Source of the DNA: a bacterium UBP17_UBA6191
Lineage (GTDB): Bacteria; Muiribacteriota; UBA6191
NCBI GenBank assembly: GCA_002422125.1
Contig: DITF01000051.1
Span: forward strand, 1 to 9,583
Length of the DNA stretch: 9,583 bases
Reading direction: 5' to 3'
Position numbers and translations under genes: made by a program. Below the pieces are notes generated by a model. The model was not told where the DNA came from. It saw nothing but the letters and a program-made list of their open reading frames with translations, and did not search any database. Of this stretch, positions 1 through 6,644 are shown piece after piece (position 1 is the first letter of the stretch; each line of letters starts with the position of its first letter).

Positions 1-1
1 C

Positions 2-76
2 GAGTATCTGGCCCGTGACAGGCTAGGCATGATTGTTCCTACCCGCGAACATAGAATTGCCATTACAAAACCATGA
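2..76 (+). CDS. 3' end of an unidentified upstream gene
   Basis: This is the only forward frame that stays open from the window edge. It encodes 24 residues, ending in MIVPTREHRIAITKP, and stops with TGA at 74-76. That stop overlaps the rsmH start codon in an ATGA arrangement, which is typical of coupled genes in one operon. rsmH has no Shine-Dalgarno sequence of its own just upstream, which fits coupling to a preceding gene. In many dcw clusters the gene before rsmH is mraZ, but this tail does not look like the MraZ C-terminus I remember, so I leave it unnamed. A 24-codon open frame can also occur by chance, so the call rests mainly on the overlap. Confidence 0.42.
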   Translation, partial: EYLARDRLGMIVPTREHRIAITKP

Positions 77-1014
77 AAGCCAGTATTCTTTCCATTGAGC
101 ATTATCCCGTGCTTTGGCGGGAGGTTCTGACTCATCTCCCAAAGACCATTAATTTTATTATGGATGGGACTCTTGGACATGGAGGGCATGCCAAACTTAT
201 TCTTGAGGCTCATCCTGAGATAGAGACCTATTTTGGTCTGGATCGGGATCCCTCAGTGATTCAATGGTTTGAGAAAAACAGGCTGCCAAGATTAGTGGCA
301 CGACAGGCCAATTTTCAAAGAGCTAGCGAGTATATGGATCTATTGGGAGAACAAAAACTATGTTGCTGTCTTTTGGATTTAGGTACTTCTCAAAATCAAC
401 TCCAAGACCCTAGCCGAGGATTTTCATTCTTGCGAGAGGGTCCTTTAGATATGCGGATGAACCCCACCGAAGGCATTAGCTTATTGCAGTGGCTTATGGA
501 GGCATCTGAGGCTCAAATCACCAGCGTACTGTTTGAATATGGGGAAGAAAAATACTCACGCAAAGTGGCCCAAGCCATTGTAAAAAACCGGGGACAGTTT
601 CAAAGCACAACGGAGCTGGCTAAAATCATTGCGGATGCAATTCCCTGGTCCAGCAAAAGGGACTCAAAAATTCATCCGGCCACGCGAAGTTTTCAGGGGC
701 TCAGAATTTATATCAACGAGGAATTATCAGGATTGGGCCAGTCCTTGGAACAGATTATGCGCAGGATTCGTCCTGGGGGACGGCTGCTTGTGATTAGTTT
801 TCACTCGCTTGAGGATAGGATCGTGAAACAGAAAATGCGGGGATGGGAAGAGGAAATCCGTTCTAGAAGCCTCTTTGGCCCAGGTGAGGTGGTCAAGGAA
901 TCATTGGGTAAATGTGTGCCTCGCTCTGCCATCAAACCAACCGATCTGGAAATTCAGGAAAACTCTCCTAGCCGCTCGGCCAGACTAAGAGTGTTTGTTA
1001 AGGGTGATGTATGA
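73..1014 (+). CDS. rsmH: 16S rRNA (cytosine(1402)-N4)-methyltransferase RsmH (MraW)
   Basis: A SAM-dependent cytoplasmic enzyme of 313 aa (normal family length) that N4-methylates C1402 in the 16S rRNA decoding centre. Visible family motifs are the N-terminal EHYPVLWREVL at 9-19, the SAM-site DGTLGHGGHA at 31-40, LDRDP at 56-60, DLGTSQNQLQDPSRGFSF at 102-119, and PLDMRM at 124-129. Further on are EYGEEKYSRKVA at 155-166, HPATRSFQGLRIYINEEL at 201-218, GGRLLVISFHSLEDRIVK at 235-252, and the basic tail SRSARLR near 300-306. Small departures from the usual signature are DLGTSQNQ for DLGVSSxQ and a CCC run at 97-99. The ATG at 73 is the only usable start, because an in-frame stop lies at 52-54. 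It overlaps the upstream stop at one end, and its own TGA overlaps the ftsI ATG at 1011 at the other. It stands first in the dcw-type operon, as usual. Confidence 0.97.
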   Translation: MKASILSIEHYPVLWREVLTHLPKTINFIMDGTLGHGGHAKLILEAHPEIETYFGLDRDPSVIQWFEKNRLPRLVARQANFQRASEYMDLLGEQKLCCCLLDLGTSQNQLQDPSRGFSFLREGPLDMRMNPTEGISLLQWLMEASEAQITSVLFEYGEEKYSRKVAQAIVKNRGQFQSTTELAKIIADAIPWSSKRDSKIHPATRSFQGLRIYINEELSGLGQSLEQIMRRIRPGGRLLVISFHSLEDRIVKQKMRGWEEEIRSRSLFGPGEVVKESLGKCVPRSAIKPTDLEIQENSPSRSARLRVFVKGDV

Positions 1015-2984
1015 GCCTGGTGGATAAAAATCTGAGGCTCTGGATGGTGGTAAGTCTGGCCGCATTTGTGATTATTAGTGCCCGGTTATTTTATATTCAG
1101 GTGGTGCGCCATAGCTTCTGGAAGGAAAAGGCTGGCAAGCAACATGTGGTTAAGCAATCCATTCAGAGAAAGCGGGGCACAATTTTTGATCGAAATGGCA
1201 ATGAATTGGCCTATACGGCGGCCATGAAAAAAATGTTTTGTGATCCATCTCGAATGAAAAACATCGAAGATACATTAGAATTGTTAGCATCGTTCACCAA
1301 GCTTCAGGTTCCGCAACTATTAGAAAATATTCGCAATGCCAGAGATAGGGGCAGAAAATATTTTATGATCAAGGCGGATGTGACATTGGCGGAGTTTGAT
1401 AAAATTCGCGCCAAATTGGATGAAGAGAGGAAGCAGTTAAAAAAGCCGGATGAAGTGGGGTTGTTGGCCGGAGTCGTGTATTTTCGCGACTCGCAAAGAA
1501 GGTTTTATCCTTACAACATGAATGCCGCCAATTTATTGGGTTTTGTAGGACAGGAAGGTAAGGGACTTGAGGGAATTGAGCTTTACTACGACGATCTTTT
1601 GGCTAGTCGCGATGGGTTGAAAGTCTACGAGAGGGGGCTAACCGGAATTGTGGTGCCTAACAGTGAAAAAATTCTGAGGGAGCCTCAGGGCGGGACTAGT
1701 ATTAGTCTCACTATTGACATTGTGCTTCAGTATCTGGCCGAAAAGAAACTCAAAGAGGCCTTTGAGCAACATAGACCCAAAAGTGCCATGATTGTGATTC
1801 AGGACCCTGCCAATGGGGATGTTTTAGCCATGGCTTCTCAGCCCTCATTTAATCCTAATTTTTTTTCCTTTTACACTCCGGCTGATTATAAAAACAGAGT
1901 TATTGTAGACCAGTTTGAACCTGGCTCAACCTTAAAGATGATGGTAATTGCGGCGGCCCTTGAGGAAAACGCTATCAATCTTGAGGAAATGTTTCAGTGT
2001 AAAGGTTACATAGAGCTTTACGATGTGTTTCGTATTCATTGTGACCAAAGACAGGTGCATGGGAATATCGATCCTTTGACAATTCTAAAAAAATCCTGCA
2101 ATGTAGGTTCGATTTATGCGGCTCAAAGGTTGGGTTCCAGAAGGCTTTATACCTATTTGACGCGTTTTGGCTTTGGTGAGCGGACGGAAGTGCCCTTGCC
2201 TGGAGAGGTACGAGGGATTTTGAGAGAACCCAAGGGCTGGTCAGGAATTTCTATCGCAGCTATTCCGATTGGTCAGGAAATAGCTATTAATGCCTTGCAG
2301 ATGACCTCGGCATTTTCGGCCATTGTGAATGGTGGCATCCTGTATCGGCCGCGAATCTTAACCAAAACCAGAACTGTGGAAAAAACGGAACATTCCATTA
2401 CCGTAACCCCAGTACGACGAGTGATTTCCGAGAAAACAGCCGAGTCGGTTATGAAAATGTTGACCACTGTGACTCAGATAGGAGGATCTGGTTTGAGAGC
2501 GGCTATTCCTGGGTATGCTGTGGCTGGAAAAACGGGCACGGCCCAAAGTCTGGCGGAAATGACCAAGGCTAAAAAAGATACTTTGGAAGAAGGAAATAAC
2601 CCCAAAGTAATTGCATCCTTTATAGGTGCAATTCCAGCCGACAAACCAAAACTCGTAATGTATGTTGTGTTAAATGAACCCCAAGGTGAAAAGTACTATG
2701 GTGGTCAGATTGCGGCACCTATTTTTCGTGAACTTGGTACTGAGGTGTTGTCCTATCTGAGGATTTCTCCAAGTCAGGGTGAAACCCCCACCGTCGCCAC
2801 TACGGGGGCTTTACCTGTGGTTCCGTATCCTGAATTGATTCAATTGCAAAGTTACGAAGACGCGATTCCAGATTGGTTGAATCTTGATATGCTGGAGTAT
2901 GATCTGACTCCTGCTACCGCCTGGGAATCAAGAGATACGCCAGTTCCGCCTGGGGTTGAGGATGGAGGGTCTGTCTGGGAGTAA
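1011..2984 (+). CDS. ftsI: Septal peptidoglycan D,D-transpeptidase FtsI (PBP3, class B PBP)
   Basis: A 657-aa class B penicillin-binding protein that cross-links septal peptidoglycan in the periplasm with FtsW and the divisome. A short cytoplasmic N-terminus is followed by one membrane anchor (about 11-29). The dimerisation/pedestal domain carries RGTIFDRNG at 55-63 and RRFYPYN...GFVGQEGKGLEGIE at about 163-190. The transpeptidase domain has all three catalytic motifs: STLK (nucleophile Ser306), SCN at 362-364 and KTGT at 507-510. No PASTA domain is recognisable. Instead, residues about 588-657 form a Pro/Glu/Asp-rich tail of unknown role, making the protein longer than E. coli FtsI (588 aa). 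The start ATG overlaps the rsmH stop, with a plausible AAGG about 7 bases upstream. ftsL, normally found between rsmH and ftsI, is absent. FtsI rather than another PBP2-type enzyme is inferred from its dcw position. Confidence 0.95.
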   Translation: MSLVDKNLRLWMVVSLAAFVIISARLFYIQVVRHSFWKEKAGKQHVVKQSIQRKRGTIFDRNGNELAYTAAMKKMFCDPSRMKNIEDTLELLASFTKLQVPQLLENIRNARDRGRKYFMIKADVTLAEFDKIRAKLDEERKQLKKPDEVGLLAGVVYFRDSQRRFYPYNMNAANLLGFVGQEGKGLEGIELYYDDLLASRDGLKVYERGLTGIVVPNSEKILREPQGGTSISLTIDIVLQYLAEKKLKEAFEQHRPKSAMIVIQDPANGDVLAMASQPSFNPNFFSFYTPADYKNRVIVDQFEPGSTLKMMVIAAALEENAINLEEMFQCKGYIELYDVFRIHCDQRQVHGNIDPLTILKKSCNVGSIYAAQRLGSRRLYTYLTRFGFGERTEVPLPGEVRGILREPKGWSGISIAAIPIGQEIAINALQMTSAFSAIVNGGILYRPRILTKTRTVEKTEHSITVTPVRRVISEKTAESVMKMLTTVTQIGGSGLRAAIPGYAVAGKTGTAQSLAEMTKAKKDTLEEGNNPKVIASFIGAIPADKPKLVMYVVLNEPQGEKYYGGQIAAPIFRELGTEVLSYLRISPSQGETPTVATTGALPVVPYPELIQLQSYEDAIPDWLNLDMLEYDLTPATAWESRDTPVPPGVEDGGSVWE

Positions 2985-3055
2985 GGAATACATCGGATCG
3001 AATACTGGGTGCGACGGAGCTGGTAGCTCACACGGATTATCTTAAATTCGGTTGT

Positions 3056-4378
3056 GTGTTTTATGTTCTGGGTTGTACCAAGAAATTGCTGGAGTATCTT
3101 CCAATGATTCAAAAGGCTAAACCGATTCGCCTGATTGTGCCCTTGAATCAAGCGGACCAGTTTGAGGGATTTGAGGTTTGTGAGGTATTCGATACCCGTC
3201 AGGCTTACCTTGAGGATTGCCAAATCTTTTATCAGGACTTGTTTAGAAGTTTCACCTTGATCGGGGTCACAGGAACCAAGGGAAAAACCACCATTGCCTG
3301 GTGGCTGACTCATGCCTTGCGACAGCTTGGGGTGGGTACGGCCTATATCGGAACTTTGGGAATTTTGGATACGGAATTGCACAAAGGCGTGAACACAAGC
3401 GTGGGACTTCAGACCTTGATTGGTGAGCTGAAAAAGTTTAAGACACTAGGCATCCGTTCTGTGGTCTGTGAAGTGTCTTCACAAGGGCTTGATCAGTTTC
3501 GAATTCCAGTACAGTTTTTTTCTGTGAGAATCTTTACCGATTTGTCTGAAGAGCATCTGGATCATCATAAAACCATGCAGAATTATCTCAATTCCAAGTT
3601 AATGTTTTTTCGCGGGGGTCAATTTTATGGGCTGGTGCTGGATCGATGCGCATATAAAAATCAGATAGAAGAAGCATCGGGGCAGAAAATGCATCAGTAT
3701 GGCCTAGGTGGTAAGGGAAGGCTGCCACAATTCACCTTAAAGGACTCCCTAGTGGGATTGGAATTGAAGAGTCAGTTGTTTCATGTTTGTGTACCCTTTT
3801 GCGGCTTTTTTAATGCTGAGAATCTTTTGGCTGTGATGGAAACACTACTGGCCTTAGGATATTCTGAGACTGAGGTGAGAAATGTGGTTGAGGAATTGCC
3901 TCAGGTTCCAGGACGAATGGAAAGAGTCTTGCATCCTAACGGGGCTTCCATATTTATTGATTATGCTCATTCCTCTCAATCACTGGAATTTGTTCTTAAG
4001 AGTGTGTGGGAGCTCAAGCCGGCCCAGTTGGTGCTTGTGTTTGGATGTGGGGGAGACAGGGACCCTTCCAAAAGAGCCAGAATGGGACAGTCCGCGGCCC
4101 TGTATGCCGATCAGATCTTTTTGACCTCTGATAATCCCCGTACCGAGGATCCGGAAAAAATTATGGATGCAATTCAGTCAGGAATAGGAGATCATCCAGG
4201 TCTGTGCCGCGTTGCGGATCGCAGAACTGCAATACAAAAAGCCGTTAGGCTGCTTAAACCTGAGGGTGTATTGCTAGTTTGTGGAAAGGGACACGAGGAT
4301 TATCAGATTGTGGGAAATCAACGATTTCACTTTTCGGATAAAGAGGAAATAGAGGCGGTATGCCGGACTTTGATTTAA
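3056..4378 (+). CDS. murE: UDP-MurNAc-L-Ala-D-Glu:meso-diaminopimelate ligase MurE (start uncertain)
   Basis: A cytoplasmic ATP-dependent Mur ligase that adds the third residue of the stem peptide. Numbered from the GTG at 3056, it shows the P-loop GVTGTKGKTT at 70-79, EVSSQGLDQFR at 139-149, and HLDHHKTMQNYLNSK at 167-181, whose Lys181 is at the carbamylated-lysine position. PGRMERV follows at 285-291, DYAHSSQSLE at 302-311 (usually DYAHTPDALE) and GCGGDRDPSKRARMG at 330-344. DNPR at 359-362 and GKGHEDYQ at 410-417 are the hallmarks of meso-DAP rather than lysine specificity. The N-terminal UDP-binding domain is short and divergent. The frame is open back to a stop at 2957-2959, and the extra codons (ILGATELVAHTDYLKFG) resemble a worn form of the family's DSRKVxPGD segment. 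They contain no ATG, GTG or TTG. The GTG at 3056 lacks a ribosome binding site, so the true start probably lies upstream or a small frameshift is present. The 3' end overlaps murF. Confidence 0.93.
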   Translation: MFYVLGCTKKLLEYLPMIQKAKPIRLIVPLNQADQFEGFEVCEVFDTRQAYLEDCQIFYQDLFRSFTLIGVTGTKGKTTIAWWLTHALRQLGVGTAYIGTLGILDTELHKGVNTSVGLQTLIGELKKFKTLGIRSVVCEVSSQGLDQFRIPVQFFSVRIFTDLSEEHLDHHKTMQNYLNSKLMFFRGGQFYGLVLDRCAYKNQIEEASGQKMHQYGLGGKGRLPQFTLKDSLVGLELKSQLFHVCVPFCGFFNAENLLAVMETLLALGYSETEVRNVVEELPQVPGRMERVLHPNGASIFIDYAHSSQSLEFVLKSVWELKPAQLVLVFGCGGDRDPSKRARMGQSAALYADQIFLTSDNPRTEDPEKIMDAIQSGIGDHPGLCRVADRRTAIQKAVRLLKPEGVLLVCGKGHEDYQIVGNQRFHFSDKEEIEAVCRTLI

Positions 4379-5616
4379 GTCAGTTGTTAAAAATAGCGGG
4401 AGTCAATCTTGTGAGTAAAGGTGCTTCACAAGTCTTTTCTGGGCTACATTTTGACTCCAGACACATTCAGCCAGGCAATGGATTTCTGGCTCGAAAGGGC
4501 CAGAACGAAAATGGACACGCATACATTCAGGATGCTGTGGGCCGTGGGGCTACTCTGGTGGTGTTGCAAAATCCTGTCAAGCTTTTAGAATCAGTCACCG
4601 TGATTCAGCATGAAGAGCCTTATTTTGTTTTACAACAATTGGCCCAAAAGATCAGGCAGGAAACCAAGAGGCTTGTAATTGGAGTTACGGGCTCAGTGGG
4701 AAAAACCAGTACCAAGGAATGCTTAAGAGCACTTTTAGGAGAAAAAGCTTATGCTTCCCAGGGAAACTACAATAATCTTACGGGATTACCAATCAGTATT
4801 CTAAATAGTCCCTCAGGTTCAGGGTATCTGGTATTGGAAATGGGAATCAGTGAAGTCGGGGAAATGGATTCATTGGCCGCGATTGCCTGTCCGGATCTTA
4901 TGGTCATAACCGGAGTGTTTTCTTCTCATCGTTCTCAGTTTGATTCATACGATGATTTGGTAAGAGAGAAGCTGAGTTGTCTTAAACATTTGCGACAGAA
5001 TGGTTGTGTATTTTTGCCGCCAGAACTTATGCCAGCCCTAACTAAATTGTGGCCAGGAGTTAAGGCAGTCGTATTGCAAAAGGACTCCCAGGAAGACCTG
5101 ACATTGGAGACTAAACTTGGGAAGGGGCCCTATCAGAGTTATTTAATCGCGAAACAGGTGGCTCAGTTTTTGGGAATCTCAAATCAGGAGATGATTTGTA
5201 GGCAAAAGGATATTACCATGGCACCCCTAAGAATGCAGAGGGTGGACGCCGTAGGCAAACAATGGATTCTTGATTGTTATAATTCCTCTCCCCAATCCTT
5301 GGCGGCATTTTTTGAGAGTTTAAAACACGAAGTCCCAGGGGTTATGGTTTTGGCCGATATGAAGGAGTTGGGTGAGGACTCTGATGCGGCTCATGACAAG
5401 GCTTTGGAACAATTGAAGAATTTGGAAGGCTGGGAGGTTTTGATTCTTGGTGACTGTTTTCACAAAGCTCTGAGTAAAGTTGCGAAACACTCTGGTTGGC
5501 ATAAAGTATCTTCAAAGGCAGAAGTCAAACAATGGATTGCGCATATTAATCCTGAAAAAATTGCTTTAAAAGGCTCGCGATTCTACGCATTGGAGACCTT
5601 GTGTTATACGAACTGA
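4360..5616 (+). CDS. murF: UDP-MurNAc-tripeptide:D-alanyl-D-alanine ligase MurF
   Basis: A 418-aa cytoplasmic Mur ligase that attaches D-Ala-D-Ala to UDP-MurNAc-tripeptide, completing the soluble pentapeptide precursor used by MraY. The N-terminal domain has FDSRHIQPGNGF at 31-42. The central ATPase has the P-loop GVTGSVGKTSTK at 108-119, NYNNLTGLP at 136-144 and LEMGISEVGEMD at 159-170. The C-terminal domain has DCYNSSPQS at 305-313, LADMKELGEDSDAAH at 331-345 and ALKGSRFYALE at 402-412. Several spots are divergent: DCYNSSP where DSYNANP is common, and FSSHRSQF near 188-194 where AHLE is common. The length is a little short for the family (E. coli 452). The ATG overlaps the end of murE by 19 bases, with AGAGG at 4351-4355 as a closely spaced ribosome binding site. 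Its stop overlaps the mraY start. Confidence 0.95.
   Translation: MPDFDLSQLLKIAGVNLVSKGASQVFSGLHFDSRHIQPGNGFLARKGQNENGHAYIQDAVGRGATLVVLQNPVKLLESVTVIQHEEPYFVLQQLAQKIRQETKRLVIGVTGSVGKTSTKECLRALLGEKAYASQGNYNNLTGLPISILNSPSGSGYLVLEMGISEVGEMDSLAAIACPDLMVITGVFSSHRSQFDSYDDLVREKLSCLKHLRQNGCVFLPPELMPALTKLWPGVKAVVLQKDSQEDLTLETKLGKGPYQSYLIAKQVAQFLGISNQEMICRQKDITMAPLRMQRVDAVGKQWILDCYNSSPQSLAAFFESLKHEVPGVMVLADMKELGEDSDAAHDKALEQLKNLEGWEVLILGDCFHKALSKVAKHSGWHKVSSKAEVKQWIAHINPEKIALKGSRFYALETLCYTN
5592..5595 (+). promoter_or_regulatory. Ribosome binding site deciding the GTG start of mraY
   Basis: GGAG inside the last codons of murF sits 5 bases before the GTG at 5601. This supports GTG as the mraY initiator, with translation coupled to murF, whose stop falls inside mraY at 5614-5616. 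Confidence 0.6.
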
Positions 5617-6644
5617 TTCCAAGTATTTCTTTAAGAACGATCTACTCTTTGATTACCGCATTTTTTATTCTACTGGCTCTTGGGCCTTGGGTCATTTCTC
5701 GTCTTCAGGAAAAGCGCATAGGCCAAAATGTTCGCGAAGAGGGCGTGAAGGCTCATCTTGAAAAAAAGGGAATTCCCACCATGGGTGGGATTATGATTGT
5801 GGTTTCGGTATTTGTGGCCACGGGTTTTTGGGGCCGACCCACTTCCTCGGTTCTACTGGTGTTATTGACCTTTTTATGGATGGGGTTTATTGGATTTTTG
5901 GATGATTTTTTAAAAACGGTCCGGGGAAAATCTGCTGGATTGAGTGCAAGGCAAAAACTGGGAATGCAAACGGGGTTTTCGTTGATTGCGGCCCTGTGGA
6001 TATTTGATCAGAGCCATATACAAAAAACTCTTTTTGTACCGGGATTGAATCAGAGCTTTGAATTGGGATACTGGTACATATTGCTGGTAGTTTTGACGGT
6101 TGTGGGTTCTTCGAATGCGGTTAATCTCACTGACGGTTTGGATGGGTTGGCATCAGGGGTTATGTTTATTGTGATTGGCTGTATGGGCATCGTAGCTTAT
6201 CTGGCTGGCAATGCCATTTATTCCAGGCATCTGGCTATTCCTCATGTGCTTGAGGGTGGAGAATTGACCATTTTTTGTTTTGCCATTGTGGGGGCCTGTC
6301 TGGGGTTTTTGTGGTTTAACGCCAAACCGGCCTCAGTCTTTATGGGAGATACTGGTTCTTTGGCTCTTGGTGGTTCGCTTGGAATGGTTGCTGTTTTGGT
6401 AAAAGCTGAAATTTTTCTGGTGATTGTGGGAGGAATTTTTGTAATAGAGGCTCTTTCGGTGATGATTCAGGTTGGTTCTTATCGGCTTAGGGGCAAACGC
6501 GTCTTTAAAATGGCTCCCATTCATCATCACTTTGAATTGCTGGGGTGGCCTGAAACCAAAGTGGTCATCCGATTTTGGATCGTGACTCTGGTGCTGGCCC
6601 TTTTGGGGATGAGTCTTTTAGGAATTAATGGTCGATTTTTCTAG
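5601..6644 (+). CDS. mraY: Phospho-N-acetylmuramoyl-pentapeptide transferase MraY (lipid I synthase)
   Basis: A 347-aa polytopic inner-membrane enzyme that transfers phospho-MurNAc-pentapeptide from UDP to undecaprenyl phosphate, forming lipid I. Hydrophobic segments run through the whole protein, as expected for the ten-helix family. Catalytic and signature residues are present: KKGIPTMGG at 55-63, the DD pair at 101-102 in FLDDFLK, NLTDGLDGLA at 175-184, FNAKPASVFMGDTGSLALGG at 239-258, and MAPIHHHFEL at 304-313. Length matches the family. The GTG start overlaps murF by 16 bases and is preceded by GGAG. The wording around GELTIFC...LGFLWFN recalls Verrucomicrobia/PVC MraY, though this is from memory. 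It is the last gene of the operon here. murD does not follow, and the coding end overlaps the oppositely oriented mnmH by 27 bases, leaving no room for a separate terminator. Confidence 0.97.
   Translation: MLYELIPSISLRTIYSLITAFFILLALGPWVISRLQEKRIGQNVREEGVKAHLEKKGIPTMGGIMIVVSVFVATGFWGRPTSSVLLVLLTFLWMGFIGFLDDFLKTVRGKSAGLSARQKLGMQTGFSLIAALWIFDQSHIQKTLFVPGLNQSFELGYWYILLVVLTVVGSSNAVNLTDGLDGLASGVMFIVIGCMGIVAYLAGNAIYSRHLAIPHVLEGGELTIFCFAIVGACLGFLWFNAKPASVFMGDTGSLALGGSLGMVAVLVKAEIFLVIVGGIFVIEALSVMIQVGSYRLRGKRVFKMAPIHHHFELLGWPETKVVIRFWIVTLVLALLGMSLLGINGRFF

Noticed and set aside
2962..3045. ATG at 2962 opening a 27-codon frame (MEGLSGSKEYIG...) as a separate small gene
   Set aside because: It overlaps the ftsI end, stops at 3043-3045 and resembles nothing. 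It is kept only as a possible frameshifted murE start.
2852..3382. 176-codon minus-strand ORF across the ftsI-murE junction
   Set aside because: It is low-complexity Ser/Gln-rich shadow sequence lying over the well-conserved end of ftsI and the MurE P-loop, with no recognisable motif.
5774..5790. Perfect hairpin TCCCACC-ATG-GGTGGGA inside mraY
   Set aside because: It lies in the conserved PTMGG codons, has no T-run after it, and is best explained by the protein sequence.
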